A stretch of DNA of 64,000 bases from Microcoleus sp. AS-A8 (GTDB lineage: Bacteria; Cyanobacteriota; Cyanobacteriia; Cyanobacteriales; Coleofasciculaceae). The notes below the pieces were generated by a model. It was not told where the DNA came from and made no database searches. It worked only from the letters and a program-made list of their open reading frames with translations. Made by a program: the position numbers and the translations under genes. Each line of letters starts with the position of its first letter. Positions within the stretch are counted from its first letter, which is position 1. This document shows, piece by piece, positions 1 to 8,629 of the stretch. The stretch lies in contig JAMPKV010000023.1 in NCBI GenBank assembly GCA_039962225.1, forward strand, positions 30,977 to 94,976, written 5' to 3'.

Positions 1-342
1 TTAGATCAAGCCGTCTGGGTCGTGATTGCCTTTGCTTTGTTGTTGGTTGGTCTGCGATTGGGGTCTGTGCATGGATGGCGAAGTTTGAAACGAGCCTGGA
101 TGCCAACCTTGTTAAAAGTTGTGATCGTGCCGATGCTAGTAGGATTAGGTGCTACTTATTTCGGGTTAACTGGCGACTCTCGTCTAACATTAGTGCTCAT
201 GTCTGGAACGCCCACTGGACTTTCGGTGCTGATATTAGCAGAAGTTTATGAGCTAGACCGGGAATTGCTAGCGAGTAGTATTGCATTGAGTTTTATGGGA
301 TTGCTGCTGATGCTGCCTGTGTGGCTTGTGTGCTTTGGCTAA
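1..342 (+). CDS. AEC (auxin efflux carrier) family transporter, C-terminal part
   Basis: This is the last 113 codons of a membrane transporter; the reading frame is open from base 1, so the start lies outside the window. The visible part holds about three hydrophobic segments: the stretch around GVHGW-like residues 13-20, then LLKVVIVPMLVGLGATYF, then the C-terminal SIALSFMGLLLMLPVWLV. The pattern of a Lys-Pro-containing helix, a P-T-G-L loop before the penultimate helix and a terminal helix ending near a Pro-Trp is what AEC/BASS-like permeases show at their C-terminus. Members export small organic acids or auxin-like compounds across the plasma membrane; the substrate cannot be told here. 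The family call rests on overall pattern only, without the N-terminal half. Confidence 0.65.
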   Translation, partial: LDQAVWVVIAFALLLVGLRLGSVHGWRSLKRAWMPTLLKVVIVPMLVGLGATYFGLTGDSRLTLVLMSGTPTGLSVLILAEVYELDRELLASSIALSFMGLLLMLPVWLVCFG

Positions 343-471
343 TCTGAACCTAGAACTCAGGGGTTAGCATTCCCCAAAAAACGGTATCATAAACTACTTT
401 TTTGGGCGCTGCAAAACTTTTCGGTCTACTGACATTGAGCAAGTTCCGTTGCGGCGGAAGCTAAAACAAAT

Positions 472-1002
472 CTAGGTGCAAGCCGCACACAGGACTTGCC
501 GCATTTGGCGCATATTTTCTGGCAATTCCATGTGCATCGCCTGTTGAATGAAAACTGTCGGTATCGGAATGCTAGGCGTTGCTTGCACGGAATAGGTGAG
601 CAAAGTACCATTGCCGAAATCTTGCAGTTTCAGGTCTGCCGTAAAATCGGTAAAGGTGCCTTTTTCTAGCCGGAACTGAATGTGCTGGCCAAGTATCTCA
701 AAGACGTTCAGGTAAATTTCAACTTGAACAGTGAGAAACAGAAAGGTTTTTTTGGCAACTTGATACAGACGTTTTACCTCGCCTCTATGCAAGACTTCGC
801 TCTTGGTGAGATCGGGGAAGTATTGCACCCAACAGGGGTAATCGGTTAGTTGCTGCCAAGCGTGCGATCGCGCTATTGGTAAGTACATTTGTGCAGTAAC
901 AGCACCACCCCAAGCTGAGTGCGGTCGCGTTTCCACCAAAATATTCCCTTGCAAAAGCGCCTTTTGCTGACTCCACGCTAAATCTGGCACTGGATTATTC
1001 AA
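472..1002 (-). CDS. SRPBCC (START/polyketide cyclase-like) family protein
   Basis: A 176-residue soluble protein. Residues about 38-170 follow the SRPBCC order: an N-terminal helix entry (SHAWQQLTDYPCWVQYFPDL), a series of beta strands (KSEVLHRGEVKRLYQVAKKT; the FRLEKGTF strand; the GNGTLLTYSV strand), and a long C-terminal helix after the IPTVF stretch. Such proteins bind hydrophobic ligands or act as cyclases and coenzyme Q chaperones; no catalytic residue can be assigned. The gene stands alone on the minus strand, convergent with the transporter fragment, with about 740 bp of gene-free DNA upstream. The GC-like motif GCGATCGC lies inside it. Function unknown. Confidence 0.75.
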   Translation of the reverse strand: MNNPVPDLAWSQQKALLQGNILVETRPHSAWGGAVTAQMYLPIARSHAWQQLTDYPCWVQYFPDLTKSEVLHRGEVKRLYQVAKKTFLFLTVQVEIYLNVFEILGQHIQFRLEKGTFTDFTADLKLQDFGNGTLLTYSVQATPSIPIPTVFIQQAMHMELPENMRQMRQVLCAACT

Positions 1003-1741
1003 ATCTGAGCAATAAAGTGTAGCCCTAATAGTTTAGCCACTCCTTAACCCATATGACTACCTCTTAACTCGGACATTTTCACACTTAAGTACACTAGGTA
1101 AGTCTCCTTTTTCCAACTTATAGAAATTTTTTAAAGAATGAATAAATTTACTGGAAAGCTTCTAATAATTTAAATTCACATTACTGGTATTTTTTCTCCA
1201 CTGGAAACGGGGTATGTACCCAAAAATAATGACTAATCAAAGCGGTGGTGCTAAATGTCAAAATTGAGTTGTATATTTTAAAGTTATACATTAAAAAATA
1301 TTGTGTATATATGGTCGTGTTTTGGAGCTTAAATTTTGCTTTTTTAGGATTTCAAGTGTTTGTTCAATTGCTCTTAATCGGTCTGATTAATTTATTCTCT
1401 ATGTATGTTAACTGGAGCAAGAGCAAGCGTAGAAAGCGCTGTTATCGGTAACATAATCCTGCTTGTTCAGCAGCGAAGGTATTGGCACAACAGTAAGTCT
1501 TTCTTTGGGTGTAGATTACCGAACAGCAACCTTTTCGGTTTTCCGTAAAGCCAGGAAAGTTTCAAAAGTTTCAGAGGTGTAAAGCTTTGATTAATTTCCT
1601 TCTAAAGGCTGTTTTTTGGGCCCTTTCCGCATTCAAGCTGGAGCAGGGAGTATCCACCTTCTTCTGCCCACCCTGGCGGAGTGGAGCGCAAGCGCGTTAA
1701 AACATTGGAATCAATAATTCCTCGTGTAGGAGATAAAAAGT
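1003..1741. other. Gene-free stretch between divergent genes
   Basis: This AT-rich 740-bp stretch separates the minus-strand SRPBCC gene from the plus-strand glycosyltransferase, so it must contain both promoters. A GTG-started frame at 1245-1451 (68 codons), or from the ATG at 1311 (46 codons), would encode a one-helix peptide with a basic tail, but there is no ribosome binding site and I do not call it. Near 1490-1600 there are several short complementary segments that could fold as a leader, but I recognise no riboswitch class. Confidence 0.5.
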
Positions 1742-3187
1742 ATGTCACATCTGGATGGGCAGCCGATTACCCAAGGGGCACAGCAGAAGGCGATCGCACA
1801 CCAAGAGGAAAGTTCCTTAATGTTGAAAAAAAATCAGGACTCTCATTCGCCTGTTCGCTTAAATCAAGCTGAGAGTAGCGCCTCACCTTTCCACTCTGCC
1901 CGTCCAGCTATTCCTGGGAGGCAGCCTATTGCTCTGATTTCGGCTCATGGCGACGCCGCCACTGAAGTCGGCGCACAAGAAGCCGGAGGTCAAAATGTTT
2001 ACGTGCGCCAAGTGGGCGAGGCTCTGGCAAAATTAGGGTGGCAGGTGGATATGTTCACCCGTAAAACTCATCCAGACGATGAGCCAATTGTGCAGCATTC
2101 ACCCCACTGTCGCACCATTCGTCTGGTTGCCGGTCCTCAAGCCTTCATTCCGCGACAGGAGTTGTTTGAATACATGCCCCAATTTGTGGAGGCATTCCAC
2201 AAATTTCAGAGCAAAGAAGGCACGAATTATCCCCTAGTTCATACGAATTACTGGCTTTCCGCTTGGGTTGGCTTGCAACTACAAGCATCAAGCAATATTC
2301 AGCTGATTCACACCTACCACTCCCTGGGAGCCGTCAAATACAAAGCGGTTTCTGTGCCATCGCCCATGCACCAGATACGCTTGGCTGTTGAACGGCAGAT
2401 TCTGGAGCAAGCCAGTTGTGTAGTCGCAACCAGTCCTCAAGAGCGAGAAACCTTGCACTCCCTGGTTTCTGAGCAGGGTTGCATCGAAGTGGTTCCTTGC
2501 GGAACTGACTTGGAGAATTTCCGCATCATCCCGAAAATGGAGGCCAGAGAGCAGTTGGGTCTCGATCCAACGGAGCAGATTATTCTGTATGTGGGACGAT
2601 TTGACCCTTGCAAAGGCATTGAGACACTGGTGCGCGCCGTGGCGATGTCGGAGACGAGAGCGAAGGGAAATGTTCGCTTGGTGATGGCTGGTGGCAGTGA
2701 TGCCGAACTGGAAGACGCACAAGAACGCCAACGAATTGAGCAAATTGTACAAGAGGTTGGGCTGACCCAACAAACGCTCTTTTCCGGGCGTTTGGGTCAC
2801 GATGTGCTGCCACTTTACTACGCCGCCGCCGACGTTTGTGTGATTCCCAGCCATTATGAGCCGTTTGGACTGGTAGCGATCGAGGCGATGGCTTGTGGTA
2901 CGCCTGTGGTGGCCTCAGATGTAGGAGGATTGAAGTTTACGGTGATACCGGAGGAAACCGGTTTGCTCGTTCCTCCTCAGGATACAGCGGCCTTTGCGGC
3001 TGCGATCGATCGCATCTTAACCGATGAATTGTGGGCGACTCAACTGAAAAAGCAAGCGTCTGTTCGAGTTCGTCAGAATTTTACCTGGAGTGGGGTAGCC
3101 ATTGAGCTGAGTAACCTTTACCGCCGCTTACTGGCACAGTCGCTTCTGGACGAACGGCTGTGGTCAGCGCAACTGCTTAGTCCTTAA
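1742..3187 (+). CDS. GT4-family glycosyltransferase, sucrose-phosphate-synthase/MshA-like
   Basis: A 481-residue retaining glycosyltransferase of the GT-B fold. The first 60 residues are low-complexity and not conserved. The Rossmann-like N-domain starts at about residue 61 (QPIALISAHGD) with the donor/acceptor loop AGGQNVYVRQVGEAL at 81-95, a pattern shared by MshA and the short cyanobacterial sucrose-phosphate synthases. The C-domain has YVGRFDPCKGI and the E-x7-E motif in EPFGLVAIEAMACG, where both Glu contact the nucleotide sugar. No HAD phosphatase domain follows. The ATG at 1742 is supported by an AGGAG about nine bases upstream; a later in-frame ATG at 1820 is possible. Likely acceptors are a sugar phosphate or polyol; substrate is inference. 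Confidence 0.8.
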   Translation: MSHLDGQPITQGAQQKAIAHQEESSLMLKKNQDSHSPVRLNQAESSASPFHSARPAIPGRQPIALISAHGDAATEVGAQEAGGQNVYVRQVGEALAKLGWQVDMFTRKTHPDDEPIVQHSPHCRTIRLVAGPQAFIPRQELFEYMPQFVEAFHKFQSKEGTNYPLVHTNYWLSAWVGLQLQASSNIQLIHTYHSLGAVKYKAVSVPSPMHQIRLAVERQILEQASCVVATSPQERETLHSLVSEQGCIEVVPCGTDLENFRIIPKMEAREQLGLDPTEQIILYVGRFDPCKGIETLVRAVAMSETRAKGNVRLVMAGGSDAELEDAQERQRIEQIVQEVGLTQQTLFSGRLGHDVLPLYYAAADVCVIPSHYEPFGLVAIEAMACGTPVVASDVGGLKFTVIPEETGLLVPPQDTAAFAAAIDRILTDELWATQLKKQASVRVRQNFTWSGVAIELSNLYRRLLAQSLLDERLWSAQLLSP

Positions 3188-3204
3188 TGCAATTTGCTTG
3201 AGGT

Positions 3205-3456
3205 TTAACAGAGCGACAAGCGGCAGATGCACTCAGAAAAACAATAGATTGGAAATACGCACTTAGTCTAAACTTCAGTGATTCAGAATTTGATTCAACT
3301 GTACTAAGTGAATTCCGAGAACGATTATGCCAGCATGACTTATCGAACAAGTTGCTGGATTTGATGCTGTCTCACTTGAAGGAACATAATCTAATCAAGC
3401 ATCGTGCAAAGCAACGCACAGACTCAACACAGGTAGTTGCATCAATACGTCTTTGA
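3205..3456 (+). pseudogene. IS1182-type transposase remnant
   Basis: Read in the frame starting at 3205, the DNA encodes about 83 residues without an initiator: TERQAADALRKTIDWKYAL, then SDSEFDSTVLSEFRERL, then AKQRTDSTQVVASI, followed by a stop at 3454-3456. This order (ERQAAD, IDWKYAL, LSEFRxRL, QRTDSThV) is the N-terminal half of IS1182-family transposases. There is no start codon, the DDE catalytic part is missing and no terminal inverted repeats are evident, so it is a dead fragment. It starts only 17 bp after the glycosyltransferase stop. Confidence 0.75.
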
Positions 3457-4071
3457 TATCGCGATAAATACATTCGACGTTTGAACCTTGATGCAATGAG
3501 TATTTCTACGTTGTACGAAACGTTCTTGCAGCCTCAAAATTGGGCGAGTTGGACTCCAGATTCATCTTCCAAAGGATGAGATGAACTGAGAAGATAAAAA
3601 AAAAGAGAGCCACCAAGGCGACTCTCCCGATCATCAGGGTGCATCTACTGGTCTTATTATGGTCTTTGGGGGTGAGGGGTGTCACCCCCTATGGGTTATC
3701 TTTAACAAAACTTTAAATATTTATCTTAGTTTGCGCGATCGCAAGTGACAACGAGATTCCCGATTTATGCGATAAGTCGGGAATTTGTATCGATTTGAGT
3801 CTGATTCCTATGAATATAGATTTAATCCTGAGCGGATACTATCCATATTCTCCTCATTCCATGAACACGACGTGATCAAACCCGCTACATGGCGCTTTTT
3901 CTCAACTACGGTTGATGGCTTGATGCCGAGGGTTTGCTCAGTTTAGGGCTTTGCGGCTTGAGAGTAATCCAGACTGAGAGATCTCTGGTGTTCAGAGGTC
4001 GTGAATCACGGTTACTCTGTCCCTGATGATGCAATGCCAATGTACAGATTTTGCACATGTTTTTTCTTTTC
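3457..4071. other. Gene-free stretch with three hairpins
   Basis: After the transposase remnant an open frame of about 40 codons (3460-3579) gives no recognisable protein. Between 3600 and 3785 there are three strong hairpins: 3605-3626 with an A-run beside it (a terminator on the minus strand), an 8-bp GC-rich stem near 3668-3690 (GGGGGTGA with TCACCCCC), and 3753-3781 (ATTCCCGA with TCGGGAAT). The rest, to the methyltransferase stop, shows nothing I recognise. Confidence 0.5.
3596..3626 (-). terminator. Rho-independent terminator, minus strand
   Basis: On the minus strand a 9-10 bp stem (GAGAGTCGCC pairing with GGTGGCTCTC, two G-U pairs) is followed directly by nine T. It lies about 450 bp beyond the methyltransferase stop, so it may end that transcript or a separate small RNA that starts in between. 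Confidence 0.7.
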
Positions 4072-5163
4072 TTAGTTTTTCTTGACGATGTAAAAATTAT
4101 TCAATAAATCATGGTCGAGTTGTTGGATTTTTACACGAGAAAATCCTGCATTTTTCAACATTTCTAGAGCCTTTTCTTCACCCCACACGGCACCAAGCCC
4201 CATACCGTCTGCGGCGAGTGAAACTGTCATGCAATGCAGGCAAGAAATGGTGTAAAGAAAGGGTGCGACTGGATGATCTAAATTGCCCTGAACATTGCTG
4301 GATGCACGAATATCTTGCATTAAGTAGGTGCCATCATGGCGCAACGCCTGCTGAATCCCACGCAATACAACATCGGGTCTGGCTTGGTCATGAATTGAAT
4401 CAAAGGTACAAATCAAGTCATATTGCTCCACTTCGTCGAGTTTGGCAGCATCTTTGACCTGAAACTCAATGTTGGTGAGTCCTTGTTCATTGGCTTCGGA
4501 TTGAGCTGTTGCGAACGACTCTCGGCGCGCTTGCGCTATCGCCTCTTCAGAGAAGTCGTACCCTTTGAAGCGACTGTTGGGAAACTGCTTCGCCATTTTG
4601 TTGAGAACACGACCACTTCCACAACCCACATCAAGCACATCAATTCCCCTTTCCAACGCTTCCGTTAAATCGGGAATCAGCGGAAGAATATGCTCTTCTA
4701 GTGCTGCAACCACCGTTTGCCCACTATCTTCCGCCATAACTTGATGGAAACGCTTGTAAGCGGAGTAGGGCACGCCCCCACCTTTGTAGAAGCATTCGAT
4801 TACCTGATCTTCTACCGTTGCTAGTAGCGGCAGGAATTGGGCGGTGACAGCAATGTTATTGGGACTCGCAGCCCGCGTCAGAAAGGCTGCATGTTCCGGA
4901 GGCAGGGAGTAAACACCCGCGATCGGCTCATATTCGACAAAACGAGCTGTAACCATCGATCCTAACCACTCTCGCACGTAGCGCTCGTTCAATCCGGCGG
5001 CATCGGCAATTTGCTGACTCGTGGAGGGTGGCAGTTGAGCCAAAGTATCAAATAATCCGGTGCGGTGTCCGATGGAGGTCATCAGTGCGATCGCTCCGCT
5101 ATTGAGAATGTCCAACATCCGTTGAGCGAACACTTCGGCTTTTGTTTGATCGAGGGTCTGCAT
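4072..5163 (-). CDS. Class I SAM-dependent methyltransferase with N-terminal winged helix
   Basis: A 363-residue protein. Residues about 5-95 form a dimerisation/winged-helix domain like that of small-molecule O-methyltransferases and Rv2258c-like proteins ([20 protein letters not shown], then [14 protein letters not shown]). The Rossmann methyltransferase domain follows with SAM motif [17 protein letters not shown], then the acidic ribose ligand in the [11 protein letters not shown] strand and the [12 protein letters not shown] motif IV. The ATG at 5163 is preferred over the upstream one at 5226 because a purine-rich AAGGAAACGAG precedes it and the family aligns from there. Substrate unknown; the gene is monocistronic. 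The terminator at 3596-3626 may serve it. Confidence 0.8.
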   Translation of the reverse strand: MQTLDQTKAEVFAQRMLDILNSGAIALMTSIGHRTGLFDTLAQLPPSTSQQIADAAGLNERYVREWLGSMVTARFVEYEPIAGVYSLPPEHAAFLTRAASPNNIAVTAQFLPLLATVEDQVIECFYKGGGVPYSAYKRFHQVMAEDSGQTVVAALEEHILPLIPDLTEALERGIDVLDVGCGSGRVLNKMAKQFPNSRFKGYDFSEEAIAQARRESFATAQSEANEQGLTNIEFQVKDAAKLDEVEQYDLICTFDSIHDQARPDVVLRGIQQALRHDGTYLMQDIRASSNVQGNLDHPVAPFLYTISCLHCMTVSLAADGMGLGAVWGEEKALEMLKNAGFSRVKIQQLDHDLLNNFYIVKKN

Positions 5164-5689
5164 AATCTCGTTTCCTTCTCTGTACAGACTAGTTGGTATG
5201 TTGACGACAACAAACAGCCCTGTCAATCCTCTTAAAGGCAGAACTGTTTTAAGAGAATAGACTCTCTGGTCAAAGTCAAGGTTTACTACCTAGCTGTTTA
5301 CTTATCAGCCTGTTGTTGATCACTTATGCAAGAAGTATCCAAAAAATTGGCACGACTTTGAACGGGGTTCACTCCCCGTTTCAATGCGTCTAGATAGCAC
5401 AGCACAGCTTAAAAGCAGGAGTTTTACATCTCCCTGTTCTACATCCTTGACATTGAGTCAAGCATTCAGGGAACTTAGACAATTATTGTGTCGCTGTCCG
5501 GGTCTTCAAAGTTAGAATAAGATTCGATTGCTCAATCACACGCAGATAGTTGTGGAGAATGGGGCGTGATGCTGATAGTAACAGACCTTATTTTCGCTGT
5601 GTATAAAGGCAATTGATAGGTAATAGGAAGATTCTCTACCTATTACCCATTACCCCTTTTTAAGACAGATGTGAAGTAGAACGTAAATT
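5164..5689. other. Gene-free stretch with small inverted repeats
   Basis: Two hairpins are visible: 5361-5380 (AACGGGG, loop TTCACT, CCCCGTT) and 5619-5647 (GGTAATAGG with CCTATTACC), the second lying in the GGTAATG-like heptamer repeats common between cyanobacterial genes. No gene or known RNA was recognised. Confidence 0.5.
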
Positions 5690-5803
5690 CTAGGCACGTC
5701 TTCCATGAGAAGGCTTGCTTACGAAGCGTAACCAAGTCGCCAGTAAGCCGACTGAAAAGGTACAAGCAAAAGCAAAGGTCACAAAAGTTTCAAGCGCTGA
5801 CAT
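5690..5803 (-). CDS. Small single-helix membrane protein (37 aa), hypothetical
   Basis: An ATG at 5803 opens a 37-codon frame ending in TAG. The product has a hydrophobic first half (roughly residues 4-27, ending SVGLLATWL) followed by a short basic tail ending HGRRA, the form of a one-pass membrane peptide with the tail on the positive-inside face. Upstream there is only a weak GGGA seven bases before the ATG. The size and form resemble small subunits of photosynthetic or NDH-1 complexes, but the sequence does not match PetM, PetN, PsbX, Psb30 or NdhP as I know them. It is too short to be certain from one sequence. Confidence 0.4.
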   Translation of the reverse strand: MSALETFVTFAFACTFSVGLLATWLRFVSKPSHGRRA

Positions 5804-6123
5804 AAGGACATCCCGATTCTTCAGAGGAACAAGTGAGTCATACTCTTAATTCTTATATCAGCCGTACTCAACACCGATCAGGATGGTTAAGTTGATCAGA
5901 ATTATTGAAATTAATTAAAGTTGTACTCAAAAATAATTTTGTTAAGTAGTGGAACTCAACGCCAAGGCAAGATTACCTAGACGGCTTGGCGATCGCACTT
6001 GAGTTATATCCATACTGCATGTTCCGCTTACGGCTGGGAACGACTGACGTATTTTTTAAATATTCCGTAAGGGAGATGTGCTTTTTGTAAATTTAAGACC
6101 CATATTCAAGATTATTAGAGACT

Positions 6124-6178
6124 GTGGTATACCACATGACCTATTATGAAATACCGCTTGTAGTGCAAAGAGCGGTAT
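6124..6178. promoter_or_regulatory. Two dyads directly upstream of the diguanylate cyclase
   Basis: A perfect 12-bp palindrome GTGGTATACCAC (6124-6135) is followed by an 8-bp inverted repeat ATACCGCT/AGCGGTAT with a 12-base loop (6151-6178), ending ten bases before the ATG at 6189. The first could be an operator. The second would place a hairpin over the ribosome entry site. No clear Shine-Dalgarno is seen. The rest of 5804-6123 shows nothing I recognise. Confidence 0.35.
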
Positions 6179-6188
6179 CTAAAAATCA

Positions 6189-7160
6189 ATGGTTAGTGAA
6201 ATATCGACAGATCAGTGTCCCCTTCCCCAACACGCTTCCCCTCTGATTTTGGTGGCAGATGATGACAAATTGACGCGATTAATATTACACAAAATCTTAG
6301 AAAAACAAGGATATTCGGTTGTAGAAGCCTCTCAAGGAGATGAGTGCTTAGAGGTGTATAAACACACCCAACCTAGCCTGATTATTCTAGATGCCATGAT
6401 GCCAGTTATGGATGGTTTTGAGTGTTGCACAACCCTGCAATCTTTCCCAGGCAGCGAACACATCCCAGTGTTAATGATTACAGCACTAGAAGATCAAGCC
6501 TCAGTGGATCGCGCTTTTGAAGTGGGTGCTAGCGATTACATCACAAAGCCAATTAACTTAGCTGTGCTGCGTCAACGCGTGCGAATTCTGATTGAAAAGT
6601 CTCGGCTTTATCGAGAGTTGGAACAAGCGAATCAAAAGTTACTCCATTTAGCAACCATCGATAGTCTCACCCAGGTGTCTAACCGTCGCTCTTTTGATGA
6701 GTACTTAAGCCGGGAGTGGCAGCGCATGGTACGAGAGTTCTCCCCTGTGTCGCTAATTTTGTGTGACGTTGACTTTTTCAAAGCTTATAACGATACCTAT
6801 GGTCATCCTTGCGGAGACACCTGTTTAAAAGCTGTGGCGCGTGCTATCTCCGAATCGGTGAAGCGTCCAGCCGATTTAGTGGCACGTTACGGTGGAGAAG
6901 AATTTGCCGTGATTCTGCCGAACACAGAAGCGATAGGTGCTACTCATATCGCTCAAAACATTCAGTCTAAGGTTAAGGCTTTGAAAATTCCTCATGCTAA
7001 TTCTCGCGTGAGTGAATATGTCACAGTGAGTATCGGAATTGCTAGCCTCTTTCCCACATCTGAGTCTATCCCTGACACACTGATTGCGGCTGCCGATCGC
7101 GCCCTCTATCGGGCAAAAGCCCAAGGACGGAACTGTATCATCTTATCAACAAATTGTTAA
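6189..7160 (+). CDS. Response regulator with GGDEF domain (diguanylate cyclase)
   Basis: A 323-residue REC-GGDEF protein. The receiver domain covers about residues 18-135 with the acidic pair in VADDDK, phospho-acceptor Asp68 in LIILDAMMPVMDG and Lys120 in DYITKP. A short helical linker (about 136-155) leads to the GGDEF domain with active-site GGEEF at 235-239 and the product-inhibition site RPAD at 226-229, both intact. It should make cyclic di-GMP from two GTP when phosphorylated and be inhibited by its product. No kinase lies beside it. Cyclic di-GMP controls the switch between motility and attachment in cyanobacteria, which suits the taxis cluster 1 kb away, but a link is inference. Confidence 0.93.
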   Translation: MVSEISTDQCPLPQHASPLILVADDDKLTRLILHKILEKQGYSVVEASQGDECLEVYKHTQPSLIILDAMMPVMDGFECCTTLQSFPGSEHIPVLMITALEDQASVDRAFEVGASDYITKPINLAVLRQRVRILIEKSRLYRELEQANQKLLHLATIDSLTQVSNRRSFDEYLSREWQRMVREFSPVSLILCDVDFFKAYNDTYGHPCGDTCLKAVARAISESVKRPADLVARYGGEEFAVILPNTEAIGATHIAQNIQSKVKALKIPHANSRVSEYVTVSIGIASLFPTSESIPDTLIAAADRALYRAKAQGRNCIILSTNC

Positions 7161-7372
7161 CTTAGGCAAAAACGCTCAAGAAAATACATAGTGGGATTTT
7201 CATCGCTTCTGGGTGTACTCTCGCCCATGGCATCTCAATCGAGTCGTTAACACAAGCCCTTGTGAGGATATTAACCTAATCAAGGGGCACCCTTGAGAGG
7301 CGCTACCCCAAAGCAAGTAGGATCGACAATACTTACCCTACTCAAGCGCCTCAACATTAGAGGAAATCATTT

Positions 7373-7972
7373 ATGGCATATTACTGGTTTAAAGCATTTC
7401 ACCTGATTGGCGTTGTCGTTTGGTTCGCCGGGTTGTTCTACCTGGTGCGTCTTTTTGTCTATCATGCAGAGGCTTCCCAAGAACCGGAACCCGCTCAAAC
7501 GATTCTCAAAAAGCAGTATGAGTTGATGGAGAAGCGGCTTTACCGCATTATTACCACACCAGGAATGCTGGTGACAGTCGCGATGGCGATTGGTTTACTG
7601 ACGACTGAACCGGAAGTTCTCAAAAGCGGTTGGTTACATGTCAAGCTAGCGTTCGTTGCGGTTTTGCTGGCTTATCATCATTACTGCGGTCGAATTATGA
7701 AGAAACTGGCAGCAGGAGAATGCCAGTGGAGTGGACAGCAATTTCGAGCGCTGAATGAAGCACCAACGATCCTGCTGGTGGCGATTGTCTTACTCGCCGT
7801 GTTTAAGAATAATCTACCGACCGATATTACCGCCTGGGTCATCTTTGGCCTAATTATTACAATGGCAGTCACGATTCAGCTCTACGCTAAAAAACGCAAG
7901 CGGGATAAAGAAAAACTTCTGGCAGCCACTCAAGGTAAAGATGGTGAAGTAGCTGGACAATTACCTGTTTAA
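7373..7972 (+). CDS. hemJ: Protoporphyrinogen IX oxidase, HemJ type
   Basis: A 199-residue integral membrane protein of the HemJ family (Synechocystis Slr1790 type). It oxidises protoporphyrinogen IX to protoporphyrin IX, the last common step of haem and chlorophyll synthesis. The conserved opening YYWFKAFHLIGVVVWFAGL contains the invariant His10 and is followed by RLFVYHAEA; a second conserved block KRLYRIITTPGM and then HVKLAFVAVLLAYHH are present. Four to five membrane helices are visible and the tail is basic. It is monocistronic and convergent with the downstream cheW, with a shared hairpin at 8031-8092. Confidence 0.92.
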   Translation: MAYYWFKAFHLIGVVVWFAGLFYLVRLFVYHAEASQEPEPAQTILKKQYELMEKRLYRIITTPGMLVTVAMAIGLLTTEPEVLKSGWLHVKLAFVAVLLAYHHYCGRIMKKLAAGECQWSGQQFRALNEAPTILLVAIVLLAVFKNNLPTDITAWVIFGLIITMAVTIQLYAKKRKRDKEKLLAATQGKDGEVAGQLPV

Positions 7973-8030
7973 ACAACTAACAGGGATTGCGTTTCATGCA
8001 CTAGTCAAGTTGCTCACAAAAGAGCTTCTG

Positions 8031-8092
8031 AGTACTAGAATATCACTTCTTTGTTTTTCATCTTGGAATTAATGAAGTGGTGTTCTAGTACT
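8031..8092. terminator. Bidirectional terminator-like hairpin between hemJ and cheW
   Basis: A 19-bp stem (8031-8049 with 8074-8092), broken by no mismatches if two G-U pairs are allowed, closes a 24-base loop between the convergent genes. It lacks a long T-run, so termination strength is uncertain. Confidence 0.55.
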
Positions 8093-8124
8093 TGATAAAA
8101 CCAATAAAAATAGCCGCATTTTCC

Positions 8125-8613
8125 TCAGGACGGCCTTAAAGACAGTAGATTATTATCTTGAATAGCATTACTCACTGTTCGCTTCATATCCAACAAAAGA
8201 ATCGTCATTGTACCTTCTTTAGCAGATACAACAGCCGCATGACTAACCATCTGAGAGAGACTTGATTGATGATGAGATTGCGGTATACTTCGTAGGCTCT
8301 GTTGGGGTAACTCCATCAAATTAGGTGGCTCATCCACTAAAATTCCGCAAAGTTCCCCCTCGCCATCCCGCGTAATGACTAAAAAAGATTGCTCGCCAGG
8401 TAAATCGGTCAAATCTCCTGATCTTAGCGATTGATGAAAATCTAAAACCTTGACCATGTACTGACCTAGCTGAACGATGCCCATTGTTCTCAGGTTTCTG
8501 TTATCTGTAAGAGAACAACTGACCACCTTCAGGACATCGCTAATCGGGAGACCTAAGAGATAGTCTGCAATTGTAAAAACGATGAATTTTTCTATGTTAG
8601 GCTCGTCTTGCAT
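8125..8613 (-). CDS. CheW-like adaptor protein, last gene of the taxis cluster
   Basis: A 162-residue CheW-fold adaptor, starting 16 bp after the CheA-like gene ends and thus probably translated from the same message. The sequence FIVFTIADYLLGLPISDVLKV opens the first SH3-like barrel and the second half contains GQYMVKVLDFHQSL and LCGILVDEPPNLMEL, typical for the subdomain that binds the CheA P5 domain and the receptor tip. It is divergent compared with the other CheW of the cluster (17073-17621). The presence of two adaptors may allow two receptor sets to feed one kinase; that is inference. Confidence 0.85.
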   Translation of the reverse strand: MQDEPNIEKFIVFTIADYLLGLPISDVLKVVSCSLTDNRNLRTMGIVQLGQYMVKVLDFHQSLRSGDLTDLPGEQSFLVITRDGEGELCGILVDEPPNLMELPQQSLRSIPQSHHQSSLSQMVSHAAVVSAKEGTMTILLLDMKRTVSNAIQDNNLLSLRPS

Positions 8614-8629
8614 GATTTCTCTTAACCTC

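Noticed and set aside
1245..1451. GTG-started 68-codon frame with a hydrophobic helix
   Set aside because: No ribosome binding site, strongly AT-biased sequence, and nothing recognisable in the product; chance hydrophobic frame in AT-rich DNA is likely.
1668..1740. GC-rich segment with tRNA-like look (GGCGGAGTGGAGCGC)
   Set aside because: Acceptor and T arms do not pair and no anticodon arm can be drawn; it is simply the leader of the glycosyltransferase.
5361..5380. AACGGGG/CCCCGTT hairpin followed by TTCAAT, similar to the edge of some CRISPR repeats
   Set aside because: There is only one copy and no spacer-repeat periodicity.
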